64,000 nt of DNA from Rhizomys pruinosus (GCA_009823505.1 VZQC01010551.1:675509-739508); one strand, 5' to 3'; counted from the first letter of the stretch, positions 22,722 to 33,815 are shown. Notes: generated from the letters alone by a model not told the origin. Numbers and translations are program-made.

Positions 22722-22815
22722 GATGGAAGGCAAGCATGTAACTCAATAGTAGAGTGCTTTCCTAGCACACACTAGGCCCTGGGTTTGATCCCCAGGACCA
22801 AAGAGAAATACAAAA
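22722..22815 (+). mobile_element. ID SINE
   Basis: ACTCAATAGTAGAGTGC, CACACACTAGGCCCTGGG and TTTGATCCCCAGGACC match the tRNA-Ala/BC1-derived ID element; an A-rich tail follows. Confidence 0.75.
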
Positions 22816-23669
22816 CAGGAAAAACAAAATCAACAAAAAAATCATGTAATCAAAACAAAAGTAATTAAAACTCTTTCATGTGAGAGTCAAAGAACCTTCA
22901 AATAACTATTATTCCAGCCCTTAGTTTTAGGGTGCATCAGAGGGTAAACACAAATAGGCAGATCTTGACATGAAAGCTGAGCGGATCACATGGAAAAAAA
23001 TAACACTCTGTGCACAGAATAGAAAGCTGAGGAAATAGTTCCCCCCAACTGTTCTTAGGAGTCATGGGTATAAATCTAAAAGGTTGGTTCCATTCCTGGC
23101 TTTTAATGGATCATTTTAATAGAAGAGTATTGTATGCCTCATTTCTAGCTAATAAAAAGTTTGTATTGGAGCATTAAGCTATCTATTCTTGGTGACTTAA
23201 GTCAGGGAGACATTTTGGGTTTGTTAGCCCATTTCTCATTCAGTATTCTTTAGAATGTTTTCATTAAAGCCAATAAGCAAAGCAATGTCTATACCAAGTC
23301 ATCTGAGACTTGACTGCTCTTAGGCTAAGTCTTAAACACCCTGCTACAGAGCGATGTGTCCATATTCCAAGCCAATTGCTGGCACTCAGCAGGTCAGAGT
23401 ATAAACACAGTGCCAAGGGAAAGGATAAAACCAGGAAAATAAAGTCAGTGTTGCTTATATAGTAAAAGCGCATATATTGTAGGCCTACAGACACCCACCC
23501 AGGGATGCAGGAAATGGTAGAGTCCCTCTAAGGTCTCACCACAGGTACTTTGAATGAATAGCTAGCTCTGGGGTGCTTTCATTTGTTTGCATTCTGTTTC
23601 CCTTAATTTGGTAACTCCCAAGTCTATAAAATCAAATCAGGCATTCATGGTTATAAAAATGGTTTTCAG

Positions 23670-23925
23670 AGCTCAGGAGATGTCTCTCTTGGTAAAAGGC
23701 CTGCCATGCAAGCATAAGAACCTGACTCAATCCCTGTCATTTATTTAGATGCCAGATGTGATAACCCAGCATGGGGAGGTGGAGACAGGAGGATTCCTGA
23801 AGTTCACTGGCCAGCCAGTCTAACCAGAGTTCCAGGTTCAGTGAGAGACCCTGTTTCAAAAAATAAAATGGAGAGCCATTGAGGAAGATACACGAACCTC
23901 TGGCCCCACTGGACCACATACACAT
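23670..23925 (+). mobile_element. B4 SINE
   Basis: CAGGAGATGTCTCTCTTGG head, CATGCAAGCATAAGAACC, AACCCAGCATGGGGAGG, GTGAGAGACCCTGTTTC and GGAAGATACACGAACC. Its CA-rich 3' end grades into the 82-bp minisatellite. Confidence 0.8.
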
Positions 23926-23966
<41 letters not shown>

Positions 23967-24007
23967 TTGTTTTAGCTAACGTCCAGCCCTCTGGCCCACA
24001 TACACAT

Positions 24008-24048
<41 letters not shown>

Positions 24049-24089
24049 TTGTTTTAGCTAACATCCAGCCCTCTGGCCTACATACACAT

Positions 24090-24130
<41 letters not shown>

Positions 24131-24220
24131 TTGTTTTAGCTAACATCCAGCCCTCTGGCCTACATACACATGTACACACACACACACACACACACAAACA
24201 CACAAATTGTTTTAGCTAAC
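23926..24220. repeat. 82-bp minisatellite containing (CA)n, about 4 units
   Basis: Each unit is a CA run followed by AAATTGTTTTAGCTAAC, GTCCAGCCCTCTGGCC and ACATACACATGTA. The AAATTG marker occurs at 23964, 24046, 24128 and 24204 (periods 82, 82, 76). The unit looks like an amplified B4 3' end. The array finishes about 80 bp before exon 50. Confidence 0.93.
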
Positions 24221-24299
24221 GTATCTTCACACTGCTTTCTGATCTTCTCACTTGAGGTATTTAGCAAACGTCTTTCCCACTAGTATTATTTTATTTTAG

Positions 24300-24556
24300 G
24301 TTTGTGAATATCCTTCTCCCTCCTGATGCTAAAGAGATTGCTACTCGCTTCCGATGGTGGCAGCCCCGACACGATGGCCTGGACCAGAATGACTGGGCCA
24401 TCGACAATGTTCTCATCTCTGGCTCTGCTGACCAGAGGACCGTCATGCTGGATACCTTCAGCAGTGCCCCAGTGCCCCAGCACGAGCGCTCTCCTGCAGA
24501 TGCTGGACCTGTTGGGAGAATTGCTTTTGACATGTTCATGGAGGACAAGACTGCAG
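24300..24556 (+). CDS. Reln: Reln exon 50 (end of repeat 6, start of repeat 7; C-t cleavage region)
   Basis: 257 nt, residues about 2623-2707, flanked by split Gly2622 and Val2708 codons. It encodes [39 protein letters not shown] and then the linker from repeat 6 to repeat 7 ([14 protein letters not shown]). The literature places the reelin C-t cleavage between Ala2688 and Asp2689, which is SPA|DAG here (24496-24501). The acceptor is ATTTTATTTTAG; the donor is GCAG then gtaatt. An identical-length second copy lies at 29395. Only one copy can be used if the frame is to hold, because 257 is not a multiple of three. Confidence 0.97.
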
Positions 24557-24850
24557 GTAATTTGTTCACTAATGCTGAACAGAAATGCAGCTGAAATGCA
24601 GAGGTTTGAATATGGGACTTCTCCCAAGTGAAAGTGGTTCCTTCCCAAATGTAGAAACAGGGACGGGGCCTCATCCTTTGTCCCTCCCAAGATCCCCATT
24701 TGATATCACAACCTCTACTTTCAGTCAAAGGCAGATCATGTATTTTTTTTAATAAATAGCATTTTATTAACAGAATACTTTTCCCTTTTGGAATATTTTC
24801 ATTTTATTTCCTATTTTCTATTCGGATGGAAAACCAGCATTTCCTGATCC

Positions 24851-24852
<2 letters not shown>

Positions 24853-24881
<29 letters not shown>
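24853..24881. repeat. (GTT)n microsatellite
   Basis: Nine GTT units, then TTTTG-rich sequence leading into an old reverse B1. A second GTT run is at about 25020-25041. Confidence 0.92.
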
Positions 24882-24904
24882 TGTCTTGGTTTTGTTTTGG
24901 TTTT

Positions 24905-25018
24905 GTTTGTAGAGACAGGGGCTCACACTATACTTGAGGCTGTCCAGGAACTCACCATAAAGCCCAGGCTGACCTCAAAATCACTGTGATCCTCCTGCCT
25001 TAGCCTCCTGGGTTTTTT
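24905..25018 (-). mobile_element. Old B1 (reverse)
   Basis: GTAGAGACAGGGGCTCACAC, GGAACTCACCATAAAGCCC, GATCCTCCTGCCTTAGCC: an Alu/B1-like monomer, highly diverged. Confidence 0.6.
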
Positions 25019-26025
25019 TGTTTTTGTTGTTGTTGTTGTTTTACTATCTAAAGGCGATGGTTGTGCTTTCTGTAAGTCAGCCACTTCAGCAGTGGCGTTT
25101 CATGGTCCAGAGCCTGGTTCTGCTTGTCATGGGTCTGGCTAGTTCTCTTGGTGTGAAAATGGTTCAGTGACGTGGCAAGCTCCGGGGGCCTTTCCCATGC
25201 TGTTCTCATTTGAATGTGGTGTTCACTTTTCATTTCATAACCCCGCCCTAATAATTTTTACAGTGGTATTTTATATTAAATCTGTGTCCTTGCCATCACA
25301 CATGCTTTGCTTATGCTGCATAAAACATGTTCAGACACACAGTAGAAATGTCTAAGAATATACCTCGTAAGTATGCCCAAACAACTAAAATGAATTTGTA
25401 CCACTGTATCTACTCAGACAATAACAAGTCCAATGTGCCTCATCCATTTCTCTCTAATGTCTTGCACAAAGAACATAATATGGACAGTTTACAATAATGA
25501 GAACATCCCAGAGAAATGGCATATGGAGGGGGGAAATTTAAGGAATTTTAATAACTTAAAATACCGAATTAGTGTTTTATTATAAAAGTAATACATATCC
25601 AAGTCAAGAAACTTGAAAAAATATAGAAAATTATGAGGATGAAAAGTAAAATCACCCACCAGTAAGCAATATCGATATTTCTTTTTAGTAATATCAATAT
25701 TTTTAGATATTTCCTTAGTCTTTTATAGGTCTTCACATAAATATTTTAATAAAATTATAATTTTAAATTATATTTTTGTAGTCTGCTTTCTTTTTCATTT
25801 AGAATTGAATTCTGTTTTTTCCCTTGTCTTTAAATGTCTTCAAAGAGAAACTTTCATAAGTTTTATAATTTATTATTTGCTATTATTTCATTTGTTAATA
25901 TATCATGTGGCGGAAGATAGAACAGTAAATAACAACCAAAACCATCTGGCAAATAGTAAAGAAGTTAAGGTGATCCTCATCCTTACCAACCATTCTTATT
26001 CTGGAAGAACATTACTGAGACTTTA

Positions 26026-26140
26026 GCTGCCCATGGTGGTGCATGTCTGTAATCCCCGTCCTCTGGAAGCTAGGGCAAGAGGATTGTGAGTTTGAGGCCA
26101 GCCTGAGCTACATAAAGATATTATGTCCCGGAACAATAAT
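26026..26140 (+). mobile_element. Old B1
   Basis: AGCTGCCCATGGTGGTGC, GTCTGTAATCCCCGTCC, GAGTTTGAGGCCAGCC and ATGTCCCGGAACAATAA; tail passes into the purine tract. Confidence 0.65.
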
Positions 26141-26149
26141 AAAGGGAAG

Positions 26150-26313
26150 AAAGGGAAATGATAAGGGGAGAAGGAAGAGAACAGGGGGAAGGAAGAAATA
26201 TAAGAGGAAGAGTGGCGGGAAGAGGAAGATGACAAGGAGAAGGAGGAAAAGGAGGAGGAAAAAGAGGAGGAGGAGGAGGAGGAGGAGGAGGAGGAGGAGG
26301 AGGAGGAGGAGGA
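26150..26313. repeat. Polypurine tract with (GGA)n
   Basis: About 160 bp almost entirely G/A on the + strand, ending in roughly 17 GGA units (26262-26313). The arginine/lysine- or serine/proline-rich open frames over it are by-products of the triplet repeat. Confidence 0.92.
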
Positions 26314-27324
26314 GTTTGTTGACATTTGCTTACTTTGGTCTGATTCATAACTTTGCTAAATAATCTGATTTCCATGTGTAATGATTTACATAAGTGAATT
26401 AAAATCAGAAGAATTTCAATATTACTTCTGTATTAATAAAAGCCAATATAGGCTAATTTGTAAGTACCTAATATATTGGATTTCAGTTTGGCCCTGATTG
26501 GTGACAAGTAATTGAAACAAATTTTCTAGCTCCTACCTTGCAGAAAGTGTTTCTAGAAACTAGAACCTCTTATAGCAGCTTCTGACAGAGATTGACAAAT
26601 TCACTGATTAATCCTCTTTCATCAGGACTGCAGAGCTCTAGCATAAAACAAAATGCACACCACAGGATAAACTGGAGTGTACTTTTTTTAATAGAAGTAT
26701 AAAATTTATTTAAAACCACCCACAAAGTTCTGTGTAATCAGGAATGATTCAATATACAATAGGTTCTTTAAAAAAAACAAATGACAAGGATTTAAAATAT
26801 ATTTTCAATTACAGTATTCATTTAGCCTTATTCAGTTAGAACAATTTAAACACAAATTTTATGCTCAGAATTCTAATGTGTGTGCACTTTGACTCTCTAG
26901 GCCTGTATCTGTGATGTAGGCTTAAGCATGACTCAAAATCCCTCTGAATGGAGATGTTGATAATGGTATTGCAGCAGCTATTTGAATCCCAGAGATAAGC
27001 TGCTGCTTCTACAGGCACGAATTATGCTCAGACAAAATCAGACACACTCTGGGGGAAGCTCAGATTACAGGGAAGTTGCTTGGTCTCTTGAATCCTCTGA
27101 GGCCATCCACCTCTGCTGCCTGCACGCTGGGCTCAAACCTTTAGTTCGTCTCCACTGTAAATGTTGAGCTGACTAATAAGCTTTGAAACTTAGGCCTATG
27201 AGATCAAAGTGTATCAACAACTAGATGCAATTTCCATTATTTATGATGTCTATTTATATATTATGTTTCATTTCTAACCTTTATGTTTAGCCATTATGAT
27301 GTAAAAGTACTTCCTCTCACTAGG

Positions 27325-27425
27325 CTTACTGACACAGGCCTGTAATTACAATATCTAGGAGATTAAGACAGGAAAGTCTCAAGCTCAAGGGCAGCCTGAG
27401 CTACATAGGGAATTCCAAGCCAGCC
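27325..27425 (+). mobile_element. Old B1
   Basis: GACACAGGCCTGTAATTAC, AGGAGATTAAGACAGG and CTGAGCTACATAGGG. Confidence 0.55.
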
Positions 27426-27439
27426 AAGACTAAATAGTG

Positions 27440-27688
27440 AGGGACTGGAGAGATGGCTGAGCAGTTAAGAGCACTGGATGCACTTGCAGAAGACTGGGGT
27501 TCAGTTCCCAACACCCACATAGTGACTAACAACAGTCCATAATTCCAGTTACAGATCCAGAAGAGATGATCCTATGCCCTCTTCTGCCTTCCAGGGGCAT
27601 TGCACCACACAGGTGCACTTACACACATGCAGGCAATACTCATATACATAAAATGAAAATAATAAGTAAAATATTTTTAAAAATTAAA
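27440..27688 (+). mobile_element. B2 SINE
   Basis: AGGGACTGGAGAGATGGC head and ACATAAAATGAAAATAATAAG tail. The perfect repeat AAGACTAAATAGTG flanks it at 27426-27439 and 27689-27702. Confidence 0.92.
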
Positions 27689-27702
27689 AAGACTAAATAG
27701 TG

Positions 27703-27850
27703 GCCAGGTGTGGTGGTGCACACCTGTAATCCCAGCACTCAAGAGACAGAGGCAGGTGGATCTCTGTGAGTTCAAGGCCAGCGTGGTCTAGATAGTGAGT
27801 TCCAAGACAGCTGGGGCTACAGGGAGACCTTGTCTCAAAAAGACAAAAAA
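27703..27850 (+). mobile_element. B1 SINE
   Basis: GCCAGGTGTGGTGGTGC through GGGGCTACAGGGAGACC and CTCAAAAAGACAAAAA; it starts directly at the B2 target-site duplication. Confidence 0.9.
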
Positions 27851-27885
27851 AACCCCAACCCCCCCCCAAAAAAAAACAAAACTGT

Positions 27886-28046
27886 TTTTAAGCCTGGTGT
27901 GGTGGTGCATGCCTTTAATCCTAGGTCTTAGGAAGCAGAGGCAGGCAGATCTCTGTGAGTTCAAGGCCAGCCTGGCCTACATAGTGAATTCCAGGACAGC
28001 TGGAGTATCAGGGAGACCCTGTCTTAAAAAGACCAAAAAAATGTTT
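27886..28046 (+). mobile_element. B1 SINE
   Basis: AAGCCTGGTGTGGTGGTGC through GGGAGACCCTGTCTTAAAAAG. This copy has no counterpart at the end of duplicated copy 2. Confidence 0.88.
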
Positions 28047-28049
28047 TAA

Positions 28050-28165
28050 ATTATTTGTTTTTATTTTATGTACATAAGTATTGCCTACATGTATGTGTGC
28101 CATGTGCATGCTTGGTACACATGGAGGCCAGAAGAAGGAGATGGATCCCCTGAAATTGCAGATGG
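28050..28165 (-). mobile_element. B2-like fragment (reverse)
   Basis: TTTGTTTTTATTTTATGTAC tail, then TGTGTGCCATGTGCATGC and GGAGGCCAGAAGAAGGAG; breaks off before the head. Confidence 0.55.
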
Positions 28166-28223
28166 TATGTTTTCCCTGAAGTATTAATCATTTTTATCAG
28201 CTGGATAATATGCTTTTAAAGGG

Positions 28224-28250
28224 GGCTGGAGAGATGGTGTAGTGGTTAGG
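28224..28250 (+). mobile_element. B2 SINE head cut at assembly gap
   Basis: GGGCTGGAGAGATGGTGTAG then GGTTAGG and the N at 28251. Only the first 27 bases of the element are present. Confidence 0.85.
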
Positions 28251-28251
28251 N
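28251..28251. other. Single-N assembly join
   Basis: One ambiguous base separates the truncated B2 head from sequence already seen at 23266. It marks an unresolved contig junction. Confidence 0.95.
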
Positions 28252-31200
28252 AAAGCCAATAAGCAAAGCAATGTCTATACCAAGTCATCTGAGACTTGAC
28301 TGCTCTTAGGCTAAGTCTTAAACACCCTGCTACAGAGCGATGTGTCCATATTCCAAGCCAATTGCTGGCACTCAGCAGGTCAGAGTATAAACACAGTGCC
28401 AAGGGAAAGGATAAAACCAGGAAAATTAAAGTCAGTGTTGCTTATATAGTAAAAGTCGCATATATTGTAGGCCTACAGACCCCACCCAGGGATGCAGGAA
28501 ATGGTAAAGAGGTCCCTCTAAGGTCTCACCACAGGTACTTTGAATGAATAGCTAGCTCTGGGGTGCTTTCATTTGTTTGCATTCTGTTTCCCTTAATTTG
28601 GTAACTCCCAAGTCTATAAAATCAAATCAGGCATTCATGGTTATAAAAATGGTTTTCAGAGCTCAGGAGATGTCTCTCTTGGTAAAGAGGCCTGCCATGC
28701 AAGCATAAGAACCTGACTCAATCCCTGTCATTTATTTAGATGCCAGATGTGATAACCCAGCATGGGGAGGTGGAGGACTGAGGAAGGATTCCTGAAGTTC
28801 ACTGGCCATCCAGTCTAACCAGAGTTTCCAGGTTCAGCTGAGTAGACCCTGTTTTCCAAAAAATAGAAATGAGAGCCATTGAGGAAGATACACGAACTCT
28901 GGCCCCACTGGGACCACATACCACTGTACATCACACACCACACACACACCCCACACAGCACAATTGTTGACTACACATATTAGTCATGCCTGTTACACAC
29001 ATCATACACCACTCTGCATATACAACACACAACACACACACACACACACACACACAAATTGTTTTAGCTAACATCCAGCCCTCTGGCCTACATACACATG
29101 TACCACACACAACCACACACACAACACACACACAACAAATTGTTTAGCTAACATCCAGCCTCTGGCCTACATACACATGTACACAACACACACACACAAC
29201 CACACACACACACCACACACAAATTGTTTAGCTAACATCCAGCCCTCTGGCCTACATACACATGTACACACACACACACACACACACAAACACACAACAA
29301 ATTGTTTTAGCTAACGTATCTTCACACTGCTTTCTGATCTTCTCACTTGAGGTATTTAGCAAACGTCTTTCCCACTAGTATTATTTTATTTTAGGTTTGT
29401 GAATATCCTTCTCCCTCCTGATGCTAAAGAGATTGCTACTCGCTTCCGATGGTGGCAGCCCCGACACGATGGCCTGGACCAGAATGACTGGGCCATCGAC
29501 AATGTTCTCATCTCTGGCTCTGCTGACCAGAGGACCGTCATGCTGGATACCTTCAGCAGTGCCCCAGTGCCCCAGCACGAGCGCTCTCCTGCAGATGCTG
29601 GACCTGTTGGGAGAATTGCTTTTGACATGTTCATGGAGGACAAGACTGCAGGTAATTTGTTCACTAATGCTGAACAGAAATGCAGCTGAAATGCAGAGGT
29701 TTGAATATGGGACTTCTCCCAAGTGAAAGTGGTTCCTTCCCAAATGTAGAAACAGGGACGGGGCCTCATCCTTTGTCCCTCCCAAGATCCCCATTTGATA
29801 TCACAACCTCTACTTTCAGTCAAAGGCAGATCATGTATTTTTTTTTAATAAATAGCATTTTTTTATTTTTTTTTTTTTTTTGGAATATTTTCATTTTATT
29901 TCCTATTTTCTATTCGGATGGAAAAACCAGCATTTCTGATCCGTGTTGTTGTTTTTGTTGTTGTTGGTTGTTGTTTTGTCTTGGTTTTGTTTTGGTTTTG
30001 TTGTAGAGACAGGGGCTCACACTATACTTGAGGCTGTCCAGGAACTCACCATAAAGCCCAGGCTGACCTCAAAATCACTGTGATCCTCCTGCCTTAGCCT
30101 CCTGGGTTTTTTGTTTTTGTTGTTGTTGTTGTTTTACTATCTAAAGGCGATGGTTGTGCTTTCTGTAAGTCAGCCACTTCAGCAGTGGCGTTTCATGGTC
30201 CAGAGCCTGGTTCTGCTTGTCATGGGTCTGGCTAGTTCTCTTGGTGTGAAAATGGTTCAGTGACGTGGCAAGCTCCGGGGGCCTTTCCCATGCTGTTCTC
30301 ATTTGAATGTGGTGTTCACTTTTCATTTCATAACCCCGCCCTAATAATTTTTACAGTGGTATTTTATATTAAATCTGTGTCCTTGCCATCACACATGCTT
30401 TGCTTATGCTGCATAAAACATGTTCAGACACACAGTAGAAATGTCTAAGAATATACCTCGTAAGTATGCCCAAACAACTAAAATGAATTTGTACCACTGT
30501 ATCTACTCAGACAATAACAAGTCCAATGTGCCTCATCCATTTCTCTCTAATGTCTTGCACAAAGAACATAATATGGACAGTTTACAATAATGAGAACATC
30601 CCAGAGAAATGGCATATGGAGGGGGGAAATTTAAGGAATTTTAATAACTTAAAATACCGAATTAGTGTTTTATTATAAAAGTAATACATATCCAAGTCAA
30701 GACAACTTTGAAAAAAATTACTAGAAAATTATGAGTGATGAAAAGTTAAATATCACCCACAGTAAGCAATATCGATATTTCTTTTTTAGTTAATATCAGT
30801 ATTTTTAGATATTTCCTTAGTCTTTATAGGTCTCTCACATAAAATATTTTAATAAAATTATAATTTTAAATTCATATTTTTGTAGTCTGCTTTCTTTTTC
30901 ATTTAGAATTGAAATTCTGTTTTTTTCCCTTGTCTTTTAAAATACTGTCTTCAAAGAGAAACTTTCATGAGTTTATTAATTATTATTTCTATTGTTTATT
31001 TTTCATTTTGTTAAATATATCATGTGGCGGAAGAAGATAGAACAGTAATATAAACAACCAAAACCATCTGGCAAATAGTAAAAGAAGTTAAGGTGATCCT
31101 CATCCTTAAAACCATTCTTATTCTGGAAGAAACATTACGAGACTTTAGCTGCCCATGGTGGTGCATGTCTGTAATCCCGTCCTCTGGAAGCTAGGGCAAA

Positions 31201-32992
31201 GAGGATTGTGAGTTTGAGGCCAGCTCTGAGGCCTACAACTAAAGATATTATGTCCCGGAACAGATAATAAAGGGAACGAAAAGGGCAAATGATAAGGGGA
31301 GGAAGGAAGAGAAACAGGGGGAGGAAGGAGAATAGTAAGAGGAAGAGTGGCGGGAAGAGGAAGATGACAAAGAGAAGGAGGAAAAGGAGGAGGAAAAAAG
31401 AGGAGGAGGAAGGAGGAGAGGAGGAGGAGGAGGAGGAGGAGGAGAGGAGGAGGAAGAATAGAGGCGGGGGAGAATTTGTTGACATTTGCTTACTTTGGTC
31501 TGATTCATAACTTTGCTAAATAATCTGATTTCCATGTGTAATGATTTACATAAGTGAATTAAAATCAGAAGAATTTCAATATTACTTCTGTATTAATAAA
31601 AGCCAATATAGGCTAATTTGTAAGTACCTAATATATTGGATTTCAGTTTGGCCCTGATTGGTGACAAGTAATTGAAACAAATTTTCTAGCTCCTACCTTG
31701 CAGAAAGTGTTTCTAGAAACTAGAACCTCTTATAGCAGCTTCTGACAGAGATTGACAAATTCACTGATTAATCCTCTTTCATCAGGACTGCAGAGCTCTA
31801 GCATAAAACAAAATGCACACCACAGGAAAACTGGAGTGTACTTTTTTTAATAGAAGTTAAAATTTATTTAAAACCACCCACAAAGTTCTGTGTAATCAGG
31901 AAATGATTCAATCATACAATAGGTTCTTTAAAAAAAAACAAATGACAAGGATTTAAAATATATTTTCAATTACAGTATTCATTTAGCCTTATTCAGTTAG
32001 AACAATTTAAACACAATTTTATGCTCAGAATTCTAATGTGTGTGCACTTTGACTCTCTAGGCCTGTATCTGTGATGTGGCTTAAGCATGACTCAAAATCC
32101 CTCTGAATGGAGATGTTGATAATGGTATTGCAGCAGCTATTTGAATCCCAGAGATAAGCTGCTGCTTCTACAGGCACGAATTTGCTCAGACAAAATCAGA
32201 CACACTCTGGGGGAAGCTCGATTACAGGGAAGTTGCTTGGTCTCTTGAATCCTCTGAGGCCATCCACCTCTGCTGCCTGCACGCTGGGCTCAAACCTTTA
32301 GTTCGTCTCCACTGTAAATGTTGAGCTGACTAATAAGCTTTGAAACTTAGGCCTATGAGATCAAAGTGTATCAACAACTAGATGCAATTTCCATTATTTA
32401 TGATGTCTATTTATATATTATGTTTCATTTCTAACCTTTATGTTTAGCCATTATGATGTAAAAGTACTTCCTCTCACTAGGCTTACTGACACAGGCCTGT
32501 AATTACAATATCTAGGAGATTAAGACAGGAAAGTCTCAAGCTCAAGGGCAAGCCTGAGCTACATAGGGAATTCCAACCCAGCCAAGACTAAATATGAGGG
32601 ACTGGCAGAGATGGCTAGCAGTTAAGAGCACTGGATGCACTTGCAGAAACTGGGGTCAGTTCCCAACACCACACAGTGCTAACAACAGTCCATAATTCCA
32701 GTTACAGATCCAGAGAGAGATGATCCTATGCCCTCTTCTGCCTTCCAGGGCATTGCACCAACAGGTGCACTTACACACAATGCAGGCAATACTCATATAC
32801 ATAAAATGAAAATAATAAGTAAAATATTTTAAAAATTAAAAAGACTAAATAGTGGCCAGGTGTGGTGGGCACACCTCTAATCCAGCACTCAAGAGACAGA
32901 GCAGGTGGATCTCTGTGAGTTCAAGGCCAGCGGTGTCTAGATAGTGAGTTCCAAGACAGCTGGGCCCTACGGGAACCTTGTCTCAAAAAGAC

Positions 32993-33023
<31 letters not shown>

Positions 33024-33062
33024 AGTGAAACTTTGCCCAACACCCCCCCCCAAAAAAAAAAC
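28252..33062 (+). repeat. Exon-50 region, copy 2 of the direct duplication (probable assembly artefact)
   Basis: Repeats 23266-27876 in the same order. About 29300-30690 and 31480-31850 are almost base-identical to copy 1. The CA minisatellite (28920-29300), the homopolymer near 29860, the GGA tract (31290-31470), the AT-rich stretch (30700-31130) and the SINEs (32550-33000) carry scattered one- to three-base indels. Errors concentrated in repeats resemble uncorrected long-read gap fill rather than evolution. The repeats in this copy are not re-listed. Confidence 0.9.
29395..29651 (+). pseudogene. Reln: Second copy of Reln exon 50
   Basis: 257 nt with the same reading frame, acceptor (ATTTTATTTTAG) and donor (GCAG, gtaatt) as 24300-24556; I see no base change in the exon. 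Spliced in after the first copy it would shift the frame, so it cannot be a functional extra exon. Most likely it is the same exon assembled twice. If it were a genuine duplication, loss of normal reelin would be expected unless one copy is always skipped. Confidence 0.85.
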
Positions 33063-33262
33063 ACAACTTCTTTCAAAATAGACTTGTGAGGGAGGTGCAT
33101 ATATGTGTTGTGTATATTTTTGTTTGAAGAGAAGGTGGGAGCTCAACACAGAAGTTGTTGAGGGAATCATTTGCAATGAGTATAAATTTCTGTTACATAT
33201 GATAAATAAGTTCTAACAATCTTTTGTACAATGCTGTATGTATAGTTAAGAATATAATACTG

Positions 33263-33404
33263 GCTGGGTGTGTTGGCGCATGCCTTTAATCCTAGCACTT
33301 GGGAGGCAGAGGCAGGCGGATCTTTGTGAGTTCAAGGCCAACCTGGTCTACAGAGTGAGTGCCAGGACAGCTGGGGCTACAGGGAGAACCCTTCTCTAAA
33401 AGAC

Positions 33405-33431
<27 letters not shown>
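33263..33431 (+). mobile_element. B1 SINE with perfect target-site duplication
   Basis: GCTGGGTGTGTTGGCGC to a long A tail. AAGAATATAATACTG flanks it at 33248-33262 and 33432-33446. Confidence 0.93.
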
Positions 33432-33435
<4 letters not shown>

Positions 33436-33446
33436 ATATAATACTG

Positions 33447-33540
33447 AACTGGATGTAGTGGCTCATGCCTGAAATCTCATCACTCAGGAAGAGGATGGTC
33501 TGGGCTGCACAGTATATTCCATTTCTTGTCTCAAAGAAAC
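33447..33540 (+). mobile_element. Old B1
   Basis: AACTGGATGTAGTGGCTC, TGAAATCTCATCACTCAGG and TTGTCTCAAAG. Confidence 0.55.
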
Positions 33541-33550
33541 ATGATATAGA

Positions 33551-33557
33551 ATGGATG

Positions 33558-33603
<46 letters not shown>

Positions 33604-33615
33604 CAGACAGATAGA
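33551..33615. repeat. (GATA)n microsatellite
   Basis: About 13 GATA units with flanking GGAT and GACA variants. Confidence 0.93.
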
Positions 33616-33689
33616 ATATATACATGTGGTACTTAAAAATACATTGAGAAAAGATAAAAATAAATAAAATAAAAATACATCGAGGAGAT

Positions 33690-33795
33690 GAGCAGTCCAT
33701 GTTTATAATCCAGCACTCAGAAGCTGAGGTAGGATGATCAATCCCAGTTCAAGGCCCTCCTGGGCTATATGGTGAGACTCTATCTTAAGCACACC
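33690..33795 (+). mobile_element. Old B1
   Basis: GTTTATAATCCAGCACTC, CCCAGTTCAAGGCCC and GTGAGACTCTATCTTAAGC. Confidence 0.55.
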
Positions 33796-33815
33796 ACCCC
33801 ATAAAATATACTAGG

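Larger units (their letters stand above)
18578..24299 (+). other. Reln intron 49
   Basis: 5.7 kb with two B2 copies, an old B1-like element, an L1 3' end, a B4 split by a B2, a B2-B1 composite, further B4 and ID elements and an 82-bp minisatellite against exon 50. Positions 23266 onward are repeated at 28252 (see the duplication entries). About 20160-21050 and 22380-22720 show nothing I recognise. Confidence 0.87.
23266..27876 (+). repeat. Exon-50 region, copy 1 of a ~4.6-kb direct duplication
   Basis: The block from AAAGCCAATAAGCAAAGC at 23266 to the A/C-rich end near 27876 recurs from 28252. It includes the end of intron 49, the CA minisatellite, exon 50 (24300-24556), a GTT repeat, a GGA tract and several SINEs. 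Copy 1 reads cleanly: its microsatellites are regular and the B2 at 27440 has a perfect target-site duplication. I treat copy 1 as the reference version. Confidence 0.93.

Noticed and set aside
23926..24220. Regular repeats with spacers that might suggest a CRISPR array
   Set aside because: The spacers are CA microsatellite and the context is a mammalian intron; it is a minisatellite.
24286..24728. Long open frames on the - strand over exon 50 (repeated over copy 2)
   Set aside because: They mirror the constrained + strand coding sequence; the + strand frame matches reelin, so these are shadows.
26043..26375. Arginine/lysine-rich and serine- or proline-rich open frames
   Set aside because: Produced by the (GGA)n tract read in different frames; no gene structure.
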